From contig JBCBSS010000019.1 in assembly GCA_039819065.1 (NCBI GenBank), positions 1-64,000 on the forward strand: a stretch of 64,000 nt of DNA. Reading direction: 5' to 3'. The notes under the pieces are model-generated. The model did not search any database. It was given only the letters and a program-made list of their open reading frames with translations, and had not been told where the DNA came from. Within the stretch, counting starts at the first letter, position 1; every line of letters starts with the position of its first letter. This DNA is from JBCBSS01 sp039819065 (GTDB lineage: Bacteria; Bacteroidota; Bacteroidia; Cytophagales; Cyclobacteriaceae). Shown piece after piece: positions 46,013 through 54,829 of the stretch. Made by a program: the position numbers and the translations under genes.

Positions 46013-46236
46013 ATTGATTGAAGAGAAGATTGAACTCCGATATCCGGTAAGTGCAGAAGGCGTATGTGTTATATATGGCTCTGAGGCTAAAAAATATGCT
46101 TTTGTCAAATACACAACAAACGGCTTTTCATTGATCTGGTAAGTCCACGATTTCATCGGGCGAATGTCCAAATTCACCGAATAGAAAAAACGCGAATAGG
46201 TGATATGCGTAATTTCAAATCATAAACACGGTCAAA

Positions 46237-46545
46237 ATGGGAGCAATTACAGTTAACGACGAAAACTTCAGAACTATACTCAATGAGAAGCAAAAGGTAA
46301 TAGTGAAATATAACTCAGGATGGTGTGATATCTGTCGGAGTTTTCAAATGAAGTATGACAAGTTGGCGACTGATGATCGTTTTCAAGAGATCACTTTTTT
46401 AGAGATAATAGATAATAAAGGTTATAAGGTGGGTGAGAACAGTCTTCCATTTTTTGCTACGTATGAGAGCGGAAGAATTCGATCTCACATTTCAACTGAT
46501 GCTGAACCAGAAGTAGTTAAAATACTTCAAGATTTACAAAATTAG
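46237..46545 (+). CDS. Thioredoxin family protein
   Basis: A 102-residue single-domain thioredoxin-fold protein with the redox motif Cys30-Asp-Ile-Cys33 (SGWCDICRSF) and the cis-Pro in SLPFFATYESG. It lacks a signal peptide. The active site differs from canonical WCGPC, so it is a specialised member; the substrate is unknown. A clear terminator follows. The 263-bp gap upstream has no supported gene other than the DUF763 control region. Confidence 0.82.
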   Translation: MGAITVNDENFRTILNEKQKVIVKYNSGWCDICRSFQMKYDKLATDDRFQEITFLEIIDNKGYKVGENSLPFFATYESGRIRSHISTDAEPEVVKILQDLQN

Positions 46546-46573
46546 ACTAGTTAAATACTCAGGGGTTAGATTA

Positions 46574-46607
46574 GGGCCTGTCGATGCTAAATCGATGGGC
46601 CTTTTTG
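46574..46607 (+). terminator. Terminator after the thioredoxin gene
   Basis: GGCCTGTCGAT and ATCGATGGGCC pair (with two G-U wobbles) around the loop GCTAA, followed by TTTTT. It lies about 30 nt after the stop codon. Confidence 0.8.
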
Positions 46608-46766
46608 TTTTATGCCTATTGTGCTACCAAGATTGCTATAGTCATCTTTATGGCACGTTATGTTCATTTCTTACCGTAATTATTGGTCAATAATTGGCCT
46701 AACCGTCATCTTAGTTACTTAACGAAAAAGTACTAATGGTTATATTTTCAGTATAAATAATTGATC

Positions 46767-48485
46767 ATGAGTGGTGGGAGAATGGTATCGAGTGTGGGGT
46801 TGGCCTTCCTATTATCTTGTTTTTTAGATATTAATAAAGCAGTTGACCCTCATATTACCCGGCCGGGTAACAACGAACTATTCCCGTTCCATGATTTATT
46901 GAGTAACATTCAGTTAAATGGCCTATCTCCCTTGGGGAGCGGTGCAAATCAAGCGGACAACCCAATTTCAATGTTGAATATCTTTATTATCGGAGGCATA
47001 TTAGTGATAGCATTAGCTTTTGTGATCATCCGTGCCTATCGGAAGAAACGTGATGAACGCAAGAGACTCAATCAGGAGGTTATTTCACTCAGACAACAAC
47101 TCTCGAAACAAAAAGACCAAGTCGATAATACTTACGAAACATTACGATTTCTAGAAGAACTCGGTAAAGAGATATCATCAAAACTTTCTGCTGCTGACAT
47201 TATCGAAACAGTGTATTCAAGGTTGAATGCTTTAATGGATGCAGAGGTGTTTGGAATCGGCATCTTGAATGACAACAAAACCAAACTAGAATTTTCAGGG
47301 GCCAAGGAAAAGCAAAATACGCTGCCAGATTTTCACTACAGCTTGGACGATAAGGAGCGTTTGGCGGTGATTTCATTCTTAAAGAATAAGGAAATTGTCA
47401 TTGAAGATTATAAGGCCGAATCTGGGCAATTATCCTCAGACATCCCCAGACCATTAGAAGGCAATGTCACCTCTTCATTGGTTTACGTGCCACTAAGAAC
47501 GCGACACAATTATATCGGTGTCATGACTGTTCAGAGTTTCGCTAAGAATGCCTATAACCAGCGAGAGCTCAGCATCATTAGAAACCTGGCCAACTATACT
47601 TCCATTGCCCTGGATAAGGCCCATACTTACCATCGCATGGCGGAACAGAGTAGTGAGCTATTGGTGCAGAAGGAAGCGGTACAAACCATTAATGCCAACC
47701 TTGAGGCCATTGTACAGGAAAGAACCAGCCAATTACAGGAAATCTATGAAGAGTTGAACCTATTCTTGTATCGTTCTTCTCATGACTTAAGAAGGCCAGT
47801 TTCCACTATTATGGGGCTGCATGAAGTGGCCAAAGTGACACTGGATGATGAAAATGCTCAGGATCTATTCCTGAAAGTAAGGCAAACGGCTTCCAATATG
47901 GATAGTCTGATACGCAAGTTCAGTGTGGTGCATGAAATCAGCATGGTCAATGCGACATTCCCTAAGACCGATTTCAATGAGATAAAACTCCAAATACTGG
48001 AACGTTTTGGTGAGGAGGTCGCCGAAGCGGGTATGGATTTTCAAATGATCATGAATACCCATCGCAAGCCTAAGTTGAATCCTTACGTCATGTATACCAT
48101 CTTCGAGCACTTACTTGATAATGCCTTGAAATTCAGGCGTAAGAGGAGCGAAGAACGTCCTTACATGCATATTGAGATATCCGAGAACAATACTTTCTTA
48201 ATCATCAAGGCCATAGACAATGGCGTGGGCATTCCAGCAGAATATCAGGATAAGATCTTTGATATGTATTTTGTTGGAAGTGAGCTATCTCAGGGCAATG
48301 GTCTTGGTCTGTACATCACTAAAAAAGCCGTAGAAAAGTTTAACGGCGCTATTTCGGTAAGAAGTGTTGAGAAAAAATACACTGAATTCGAGATCGTCAT
48401 TCCTATCAAAATCATCCAAAACGACAGCTTCTCCAATCTCTATCACAATGAACTGCTTAAGATGAAACTGAATAATTTGTCTTAG
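46767..48485 (+). CDS. GAF-domain sensor histidine kinase
   Basis: About 572 residues. A hydrophobic N-terminal segment, a second transmembrane helix (about 73-92: FIIGGILVIALAFVIIRAY) and a coiled coil lead to a GAF domain (about 130-290). The HisKA-type phosphoacceptor is His near residue 340 in YRSSHDLRRPVSTIMGL, and the HATPase domain has EHLLDNALKFR, DNGVGIPAEYQDKIF and GLGLYITKKAVEKFNG. No receiver domain and no adjacent regulator gene, so it is an orphan kinase. ATG at 46767 is preferred over TTG at 46761. Confidence 0.88.
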   Translation: MSGGRMVSSVGLAFLLSCFLDINKAVDPHITRPGNNELFPFHDLLSNIQLNGLSPLGSGANQADNPISMLNIFIIGGILVIALAFVIIRAYRKKRDERKRLNQEVISLRQQLSKQKDQVDNTYETLRFLEELGKEISSKLSAADIIETVYSRLNALMDAEVFGIGILNDNKTKLEFSGAKEKQNTLPDFHYSLDDKERLAVISFLKNKEIVIEDYKAESGQLSSDIPRPLEGNVTSSLVYVPLRTRHNYIGVMTVQSFAKNAYNQRELSIIRNLANYTSIALDKAHTYHRMAEQSSELLVQKEAVQTINANLEAIVQERTSQLQEIYEELNLFLYRSSHDLRRPVSTIMGLHEVAKVTLDDENAQDLFLKVRQTASNMDSLIRKFSVVHEISMVNATFPKTDFNEIKLQILERFGEEVAEAGMDFQMIMNTHRKPKLNPYVMYTIFEHLLDNALKFRRKRSEERPYMHIEISENNTFLIIKAIDNGVGIPAEYQDKIFDMYFVGSELSQGNGLGLYITKKAVEKFNGAISVRSVEKKYTEFEIVIPIKIIQNDSFSNLYHNELLKMKLNNLS

Positions 48486-48617
48486 TCCACACCCACACAT
48501 TGAAATATCTCAGAAGCCGCCATCCAAAATAATATTCTTTTTTTTATCAGTCGGTGCAACCTTCCTTTGTTCATGGTCATCTAAGGGGAAAGTAAGTTCA
48601 CCAAAAACACCATTATC

Positions 48618-49637
48618 ATGAAAAAGATTTTACTCATGCTAGCCTCTTTCGGGTTTAGTTTAGGTATGGTCAATGCCACTAACCCTACGGAGAGCGCAGA
48701 TAAACTAGAGCTGAAAAGAGTGAAATCCGGAGAGGCTCAATTCCTATTCTACAAAGCGTATAGCGGCAAAAAGACAATGACCCTCCCGGCTCAAGGACTC
48801 GAAAGAATCAAGATCAGAACCGGTGCCGGCTTAGTGCGCGTACAAGCTGCTGAAGGTTCAGAAATAGAAGTAGAAGCTGAAGTGACGTTGGCTGCTAAGA
48901 ACAAAGAGGCTGCAGCAGCATTCGTTGATAAGTTCATGAATTTGTACCTCGCCGGTAAGGACAGTACGGCTATATTGGTCAGCCGCTTTTATTTCGAAGA
49001 ACGTAACAACTTCTCTCAAGCATTCAACCCTAACGGTTTCTTCACCTCACCTGTGCGCAAGATCGATTTGATCGTGAAGGTGCCTGCCCACCTTGCCGTG
49101 AGTATTGTGGACAGGTCAGGAGACCTGATCATCAAGGATCTCAAAAACGATGTTAGCGTCACTGACCATTCCGGAGATTTGGTTATCAAAAATGTAGAAG
49201 GCAACCTCAAAGTGCGGGACTACTCGGGAGATCTTAGATTGTCCAACATTAACACCGAGAATGGTGCTGGCAAGGTGATAAGCATTTCAGATAATTCTGG
49301 CGCTATTCGTGTTAATGGCATTGGCGGTGCCGTGTCTATTAGGGATGCTTCTGGTGACGTGGATATACGCAAAATTCAAGGCAATCTTAGTGTGAGAGAT
49401 GCTTCAGGAGGATTATACATCGAAAATATAGCCGGGGACATCAAAGTAGTCGATGCCTCCGGTGATATCGTTACTGAAGATGTACAAGGTAGCGTTACAC
49501 TTCATGATGCTTCAGGTGGTATTTATGTGAATGGCGTTTCAGAAAACGTTCATGTTAAAAATGCCGGAACCGGGGACTTAAGGATCAAAAACTCAAAAGG
49601 AAAGATCTCGGGCGATCTTCGTCGTATGTACAGATAA
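48618..49637 (+). CDS. Exported DUF4097-like beta-solenoid protein
   Basis: A 339-residue exported protein with a signal peptide (1-20). From about residue 165 to the end it is built of short repeats of the form D-x-SG-D-L/I-x-I-x-N/D (DRSGDLIIKDL, DHSGDLVIKNV, DYSGDLRLSNI, DASGDVDIRKI and so on), a right-handed beta-solenoid as in DUF4097/adhesin-like proteins. It resembles cell-surface or periplasmic structural proteins of Bacteroidota; no enzymatic motif. Single gene. Confidence 0.78.
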   Translation: MKKILLMLASFGFSLGMVNATNPTESADKLELKRVKSGEAQFLFYKAYSGKKTMTLPAQGLERIKIRTGAGLVRVQAAEGSEIEVEAEVTLAAKNKEAAAAFVDKFMNLYLAGKDSTAILVSRFYFEERNNFSQAFNPNGFFTSPVRKIDLIVKVPAHLAVSIVDRSGDLIIKDLKNDVSVTDHSGDLVIKNVEGNLKVRDYSGDLRLSNINTENGAGKVISISDNSGAIRVNGIGGAVSIRDASGDVDIRKIQGNLSVRDASGGLYIENIAGDIKVVDASGDIVTEDVQGSVTLHDASGGIYVNGVSENVHVKNAGTGDLRIKNSKGKISGDLRRMYR

Positions 49638-49712
49638 TTAAATTTATCCGAACTCACTAAGCCCGGCCATCCTCATTGCTCGTTGAGAACAAGCATGAGG
49701 ATGGCTTAGTGA

Positions 49713-49846
49713 TTTTATCTGATTGATGTTTAGCCTTTGTGCCCTTGTCGGAGTTGTCTCCGACAAGTTATAATCAGCTTACCCAATATTCGTTGGAGAC
49801 AACTCCAACGAAGGCGCTAGTTTTATCTGATTGATGTCTAGCCTTT
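49713..49846. repeat. Paired-hairpin (BIME-like) element between direct repeats
   Basis: A 26-bp direct repeat (49713-49738 and 49821-49846, one difference) flanks two perfect 10-bp hairpins: CTTGTCGGAG-TTGT-CTCCGACAAG (49744-49767) and TTCGTTGGAG-ACAA-CTCCAACGAA (49789-49812). The loops TTGT and ACAA are complementary. It fills most of the 316-bp gap 49638-49953, where no gene is seen. Confidence 0.75.
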
Positions 49847-49953
49847 TGACGCTCTTCACGCCGACCAGCCAATCATCATTCTTTGAACTTTAACCTTTTG
49901 CTTAGCAGGGCATTTTTTTATCTTTCAAGCTGGTTAAACCTAACAAGAAAACC

Positions 49954-51339
49954 ATGCTCAAAAAGATCCTGCTCGTCGTGCTTTTGGCCGCCCTGGCTTT
50001 TGGTGTATATTACCTGTGGCAAGCATTTCCCATCATCAGCGGCTTTGGTGCCAAGAACATGTGCTCCTGCGTTTTTGTCAGTGGCAGGGACAAGCAAAGT
50101 GTACTTGACAACGAACTGAGCAGCTTTTTTCTATCCCTTGGTTCTTACGATGTCAACTTTACAGACTCTTCTACCACAGCCAGCGTTTTTGGTACGGCCA
50201 GTAAAAAGGCTGTTTACCGTAAAGGACTCGGTTGTACGCTGGTTTCTGGTTTGACAGAAGATGAAATAAAGGCGCAGCCTTATACCGTAGCATCAAACAT
50301 CAGTTTTGACGCTGATACGGTAGCGTGGCCTATGGGTGACCAATCCATTGATTCATTGAAACCGACCTTTGATGAGCAACGCATGAAGCAGGCCATTGAC
50401 CGGGCTTTCGAGGAACCCGAGCCGTCAACCCCCAGAAACACAAGAGCCGTTTTGGTGGTTTATGATGGCCAGATAGTAGGTGAAAAATATGCGGAAGGTT
50501 TCAGTGCTGATCAACCACAACTGGGATGGTCAATGTCCAAAAGCGTGACCAGTGCCCTGATTGGCATTCTGGTGAAAGAAGGCAAACTGGATATCAAAGA
50601 AAGAGCACCTGTGAGCGAGTGGGAGGAGATGACCGATCCGAGAAGGGAGATTACCTTAGATCAGCTTTTGAGAATGAGCAGCGGACTGAGCTGGATAGAA
50701 CACTATGCTTCACCTACCGCTGCCACCAACATGCTATTCAAAAGCAGTGACTTCGGGCAGAGCGCAGCTCAGAGTAAACTGAGTAGTGACCCCGATACAA
50801 AATGGTATTATTCTAGTGGCACATCCAATATTATATCTAGAATTGTCAGGCATACAGTAGGTGATGAGCAGTACCACAGTTTCCCGCAGCAGGCACTCTT
50901 CGATAAGCTAGGTATGCAAACGGCACTAATAGAACCTGATGCTTCTGGTACTTTCGTAGGCTCGTCCTATATGTGGGCTTCTGCCAGAGACTGGGCCAGG
51001 TTCGGGTTACTATATCTCAACGATGGCGTTTGGAATGGCGAAAGGATACTGCCGGAAGGCTGGGTGGAATATTCCAGTACACCAACGCCAGATGCTCCTT
51101 TGGGTAAGTATGGCGCACATTTCTGGCTCAACAAGGGAGAACATTATTCACCAGAAAAGCGAACGCTGGTAGATGTACCCAACGATGCTTTCTGGGCCAA
51201 TGGTTATGAAGGGCAGACTGTATATATCGTACCATCCAAGAAATTAGTAGTCGTCAGGCTGGGACAAACTGCAGGTGGTAATTTTGACTTCAATCAATTT
51301 TTGTCCAGTATTATCAGCGCATTACCGGCAGATTCGTAA
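49954..51339 (+). CDS. Beta-lactamase-family serine hydrolase
   Basis: A 461-residue protein with an N-terminal membrane anchor or signal (LLVVLLAALAFGVYYLW). The serine beta-lactamase/DD-peptidase-like motif Ser193-Met-Ser-Lys196 (GWSMSKSVTSALIGIL) and a Tyr-x-Ser/Asn-type motif (YYSSGTSNIIS) are present, as in class C-like esterases and 6-aminohexanoate-dimer hydrolase relatives. It contains an N-terminal region of about 130 residues with several cysteines (NMCSCVF, GLGCTLV), common in this Bacteroidota subgroup. Hydrolysis of an ester or amide in the periplasm is expected. The ankyrin gene begins 8 nt downstream. Confidence 0.86.
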   Translation: MLKKILLVVLLAALAFGVYYLWQAFPIISGFGAKNMCSCVFVSGRDKQSVLDNELSSFFLSLGSYDVNFTDSSTTASVFGTASKKAVYRKGLGCTLVSGLTEDEIKAQPYTVASNISFDADTVAWPMGDQSIDSLKPTFDEQRMKQAIDRAFEEPEPSTPRNTRAVLVVYDGQIVGEKYAEGFSADQPQLGWSMSKSVTSALIGILVKEGKLDIKERAPVSEWEEMTDPRREITLDQLLRMSSGLSWIEHYASPTAATNMLFKSSDFGQSAAQSKLSSDPDTKWYYSSGTSNIISRIVRHTVGDEQYHSFPQQALFDKLGMQTALIEPDASGTFVGSSYMWASARDWARFGLLYLNDGVWNGERILPEGWVEYSSTPTPDAPLGKYGAHFWLNKGEHYSPEKRTLVDVPNDAFWANGYEGQTVYIVPSKKLVVVRLGQTAGGNFDFNQFLSSIISALPADS

Positions 51340-51347
51340 TAATCAAT

Positions 51348-52544
51348 ATGCAAATACCTGAAGAAGCATACTGGGAAGCACTCGAGGCCATAGACAGGGG
51401 AGACATTGAGCAACTCGCTTATTTGTTGGATGAATATCCCGACCTTGTACATGTTAGATCAAACAATACCAAACCCCCTTACGATGGTTACTTCAAAGGC
51501 GCTACTTTACTGCATCACGTAGCAGGTAACCCACAACGTACGGCACTACCTGATAACATTATCGAAATCACCAAATTGCTACTCAACCGGGGGGCAAAGG
51601 TCGATGCAGTGACTGAATTCAGAAGTGACTGGAGTTGGACGACCCTTGGACTGGTAACCAGCGGAGGCTTAGCCGTCGATCAAGGCCATGCCGAAGCACT
51701 GACTAAACTGTTACTGGATGCAGGTGCAGATCCCAATTTTAACAATGGCCTCAATTTATATGGCGCATTGTTTCATACCGTTTCTACCAAGCGACTGTTC
51801 AAATTGGCTGAGTTGCTGGCAGACCTCGGCGCTACTTTGGATATGTGCATGGCGGCGGCACTCGGTCGTTTGGACAAAGTCATTAGCTTCTACGCTGAGC
51901 ACGATGTACTAAAGCCAGCAGCCTATGCTGCCTACCGTCCTGAGCAAGATAGCATGGCGGAGCCTACTAAAGACCAAATAGAAGAAGAAGCGCTGGTTTG
52001 GGCCTGTATGTGCGGCAGGCTAGATATCGTCCGTTTCTTCATTAATAAAGGCGTCAATCTGCATGCCTATGTCAAGATACACAACGAAAAGTGCACCCCT
52101 CTCCACGCTGCGGTATGGGGCAATTCACTCGATTTAATTAAATACTTGATTGAGATCGGGGCTGATGTCAATTGCAGGGACAAAACACACAATAGTTCTG
52201 CGCTAGGGTGGGCCATATTCTTGGATAAGGGTGAAATCAAAGACTATTTGCTCAGTCTGCCCCTATTCTATTTCGATATACTCAATGCTGCTGAGTTCGG
52301 CCTCAAAGAGCATGTTGAGGATATTCTAAGCAAGGAAAGTAGCAAATGCAATGGCGATGATGGCAAAGGATTGCCGCTAAGATTGGCGTCCTACGAAGGC
52401 TACTACGACATTGTAAAGCTTCTGCTAGAACATGGCGCTGATACCGAATTGAAAAGCTCTAATGGAAAGACTGCCCTGGATTGGGCAGCCGACCAAAAGC
52501 ATTTTGATGTGGTAGAACTGATCAGGAGTTTTAAGTTCAAATAA
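51348..52544 (+). CDS. Ankyrin-repeat protein
   Basis: A 398-residue cytoplasmic protein of ankyrin repeats: clear units include LLHHVAGNPQ, TALPDNIIEITKLLLNRGAKV, TPLHAAVWGNSLDLIKYLIEIGADVN, and SYEGYYDIVKLLLEHGADTEL plus ALDWAADQKHFDVVELI. It is a protein-protein interaction scaffold with no enzymatic domain. It follows the serine hydrolase by 8 nt and overlaps the convergent BNR gene by 8 nt at the 3' ends. Pairing with the hydrolase suggests a shared process that cannot be identified. Confidence 0.85.
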   Translation: MQIPEEAYWEALEAIDRGDIEQLAYLLDEYPDLVHVRSNNTKPPYDGYFKGATLLHHVAGNPQRTALPDNIIEITKLLLNRGAKVDAVTEFRSDWSWTTLGLVTSGGLAVDQGHAEALTKLLLDAGADPNFNNGLNLYGALFHTVSTKRLFKLAELLADLGATLDMCMAAALGRLDKVISFYAEHDVLKPAAYAAYRPEQDSMAEPTKDQIEEEALVWACMCGRLDIVRFFINKGVNLHAYVKIHNEKCTPLHAAVWGNSLDLIKYLIEIGADVNCRDKTHNSSALGWAIFLDKGEIKDYLLSLPLFYFDILNAAEFGLKEHVEDILSKESSKCNGDDGKGLPLRLASYEGYYDIVKLLLEHGADTELKSSNGKTALDWAADQKHFDVVELIRSFKFK

Positions 52545-53619
52545 AGTCCACAGAATGGATCATCGGGAGGTTATTGCTCAAAGTCTCCCAAGACTCCCCT
52601 CTATCTTCAGATAGGTAGAGATTGCCCGTGGTGGTGCCAAAAGCCAAGGTATCCCCTGTGATATCCAACGCGTGCCTGAAAGTGATGTCAAATACGTTTT
52701 CCTGTGGTAATCCTTTTCTAAAGTCTTGCCAGGTCTTACCACCATCGTCAGTGCGACAAACACACATGGCGCCATCGACAGCTACCCTGACCTGATCGCT
52801 TACCGCTGGCACGACCCAAGCCACATCACCGTCGTTTTCATCCACTGCAACGGCAAAGCCAAACTTAGCTGGGCCGTCATCTTCCGTTACTTCTTCCCAG
52901 TTCTGAGCGCCGTCTGTAGTGCGGAATATGCCACAATGGTTTTGCTGCCACATCTTATCAGGATTTGAAGGACAGGCTACCAAGAGGTGAGGGTCATGGC
53001 CTACCTCGACATTCGGATCGGGCATAAAGTCAGCCCTTAAACCTTTGTTTCTGACCGCCCAGGTTTGCCCAGCATCGGTAGTTTCGAAAACACCAGCACA
53101 GCTTATACCGATATAAAAATGATCACTATTCCTTGGGTCTACAACGACGGAATGAATGCCCGGATAATCACGGCCACCACCAAACCAATTATCCTTTCGC
53201 GAAGGGTGATCCCAAAGTGGACGGTTCAGGGTAAAGGTATCGCCATTGTCCTGGCTTTCGAACAGGCCTCCCGGTTCAGTACCAACTAGGATGTTTCCTG
53301 CCTGATCACCTGAGCCGGCGGCGAAAGCCCATAAATAACGTACAGCGGCAGGAACACCTTCCTTGACTTCTTCGCCTTCGGGGTATTTGGGCACTTCAAC
53401 TTCCTCCCAGTTGGCGCCTTCATCCTGAGATCGGTGCAGTTTGCAGCCCCAGTGACCATGATCTAAACAAGCCCACCAGGTATTATTACGGGTATCTACA
53501 AAGCTTAGCGAAACCGGAGCCCCCAGAAAATGAGTGGATTGGTGTTTCCAGCTGCCATTTTTCTCATAAACGATCAGGCCCTTCCTAGTGCTTAAAAGCA
53601 TACGGTTTTTAGTATCCAT
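52537..53619 (-). CDS. BNR/Asp-box beta-propeller protein (sialidase-like fold)
   Basis: A 360-residue protein with six Asp-box-type motifs (SQDEGANW, SQDNGDTF, TTDAGQTW, TTDGAQNW, RTDDGGKTW, SEDRGESW), typical of VPS10/BNR beta-propellers. Sialidase catalytic residues are not evident, so the label exo-alpha-sialidase seen for such proteins is doubtful. It has no signal peptide. The MoaD/ThiS-like gene lies 30 nt upstream in the same direction, and the two are probably cotranscribed. Confidence 0.75.
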   Translation of the reverse strand: MDTKNRMLLSTRKGLIVYEKNGSWKHQSTHFLGAPVSLSFVDTRNNTWWACLDHGHWGCKLHRSQDEGANWEEVEVPKYPEGEEVKEGVPAAVRYLWAFAAGSGDQAGNILVGTEPGGLFESQDNGDTFTLNRPLWDHPSRKDNWFGGGRDYPGIHSVVVDPRNSDHFYIGISCAGVFETTDAGQTWAVRNKGLRADFMPDPNVEVGHDPHLLVACPSNPDKMWQQNHCGIFRTTDGAQNWEEVTEDDGPAKFGFAVAVDENDGDVAWVVPAVSDQVRVAVDGAMCVCRTDDGGKTWQDFRKGLPQENVFDITFRHALDITGDTLAFGTTTGNLYLSEDRGESWETLSNNLPMIHSVDFI

Positions 53620-53649
53620 CGGTTAATATTAAGGTTGGTTTTTAGCGCT

Positions 53650-53922
53650 TTAACCCCCGGAAAGGGCCTGCATGATGTACACATCGTCATTTTCGGTTAC
53701 GATGTCCGAGAGCTTTTCTCTGTCACGCACTACTTCGTTACCGATGAATATGTTCACATGTTTTCTTAATCTACCCTGCTCATCGACTACGTAATCTCTC
53801 AATCCTGGAAACATTTGGTTCAAAGCAACAAGCACTTCAGAAATGTTATCTCCCGCTACTTGCGTAGGAGCCAGATCCGGGTAGAATCTCTTAAGGTTGG
53901 CCGTAAATTTTACCTGGGGCAT
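53650..53922 (-). CDS. MoaD/ThiS-family ubiquitin-like protein
   Basis: A 90-residue beta-grasp protein ending in the exposed di-glycine ALSGG, the point where E1-like enzymes adenylate and sulfur is attached. I chose ATG at 53922 (MPQVKFTANLKRFY), because an upstream ATG at 53967 would add 15 residues unlike the family. No MoaE, ThiG or E1 gene is beside it; the E1-rhodanese at 61.5 kb could activate it. It precedes a BNR propeller gene by 30 nt. A sulfur-carrier function is likely, but its product is unknown. Confidence 0.8.
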   Translation of the reverse strand: MPQVKFTANLKRFYPDLAPTQVAGDNISEVLVALNQMFPGLRDYVVDEQGRLRKHVNIFIGNEVVRDREKLSDIVTENDDVYIMQALSGG

Positions 53923-54124
53923 TATTTCTATACATACTAATGATACAAATCCAATTGAACGATTCACGCGGTTTTGTCGGATCCAGTGTTACTGATGCTA
54001 CCGGTAATCGCCTTCAATCTTGCAAGCCCTGATATAGATTCAATATAGGAAAAAATACAGCAGCTTACTAAACCACTGGTAGAAATGGCAAGTGCAGGTT
54101 AACAGGCATTTTACCTGATTCAAT

Positions 54125-54132
54125 TACCTTTG
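54125..54132 (+). promoter_or_regulatory. -7 element upstream of the PAP2 gene
   Basis: TACCTTTG fits TAnnTTTG and lies 28 nt before the ATG. No good -33 element is seen. Confidence 0.5.
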
Positions 54133-54160
54133 CCCACTTTCAATCAATTCATTAAGAGCC

Positions 54161-54808
54161 ATGCTCGAAAAAAACAACTTCTTTTCATTTCTCTTCAAGC
54201 TTTATATCATACTTTTTATTCTACTCTTCATCTCTTTGGCTTTTATAGAAAAAGGGACAGTGGTGCTGGCATTAAACGGTGCCCATACTGATATACTCGA
54301 CACTTTTTTCAAGTATACCACAAACCTGGGAGATGGACTCGCCTTTGGTATATTGGTGATCGTACTCATCTTCGTTAAATATCGGTATGCCATTATGGTG
54401 GCAGGTGCCGGACTACTACACGGATTGATCATCGCATTGTTTAAGAATGTCTTTTTCGCTGGGTCTCCCAGACCTAAGACTTTTTTTGCCGGTCAGGATG
54501 TGCTACACTTTGTGGAAGGTGTGTCTGTCCATGGCCATAGATCATTTCCTTCCGGGCATACCGCTAGTGCCTTTGCCTGGACACTGATGCTGATATTGAT
54601 CATCAAGCGAAAATCATGGTTGACGTTGTTGCTGGCTGTAGCGTTGATAGTAGGCGCTTCCAGGATCTATCTTGCGCAACATTTTTATGTTGATACAGTG
54701 GTAGGGGCACTGATCGGTTCAGTTTCCTCGGCTTTCGTTTATCGCATGATCCAAAAGTGGCAAGGAAAAGCGTGGTTTGATAAGAGTGTCCCTTGGTTTT
54801 CTAAATGA
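54161..54808 (+). CDS. PAP2-family membrane phosphatase
   Basis: A 215-residue integral membrane phosphatase. The three PAP2 motifs are intact: KNVFFAGSPRP (Lys95 to Arg-Pro 104-105), PSGH (130-133) and SRIYLAQHFYVD (Ser-Arg 167-168, His174, Asp178). Five or six transmembrane segments. It should remove a phosphate from a lipid (undecaprenyl diphosphate, phosphatidate or lipid A). The neighbouring genes encode an ArnT-like glycosyltransferase, a polyprenyl-phosphate glycosyltransferase and a flippase-like protein, which fits recycling of undecaprenyl phosphate or lipid A change. Confidence 0.9.
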   Translation: MLEKNNFFSFLFKLYIILFILLFISLAFIEKGTVVLALNGAHTDILDTFFKYTTNLGDGLAFGILVIVLIFVKYRYAIMVAGAGLLHGLIIALFKNVFFAGSPRPKTFFAGQDVLHFVEGVSVHGHRSFPSGHTASAFAWTLMLILIIKRKSWLTLLLAVALIVGASRIYLAQHFYVDTVVGALIGSVSSAFVYRMIQKWQGKAWFDKSVPWFSK

Positions 54809-54829
54809 TCAGAATAGCTAGAACAGCAC

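Noticed and set aside
45995..46177. 60-codon open frame on the minus strand upstream of DUF763
   Set aside because: It overlaps the palindromic operator-like site and has no recognisable similarity or start signal.
46563..46610. Possible riboswitch before the histidine kinase gene
   Set aside because: The structure is a simple hairpin followed by a T-run just after the thioredoxin stop codon, which is a terminator.
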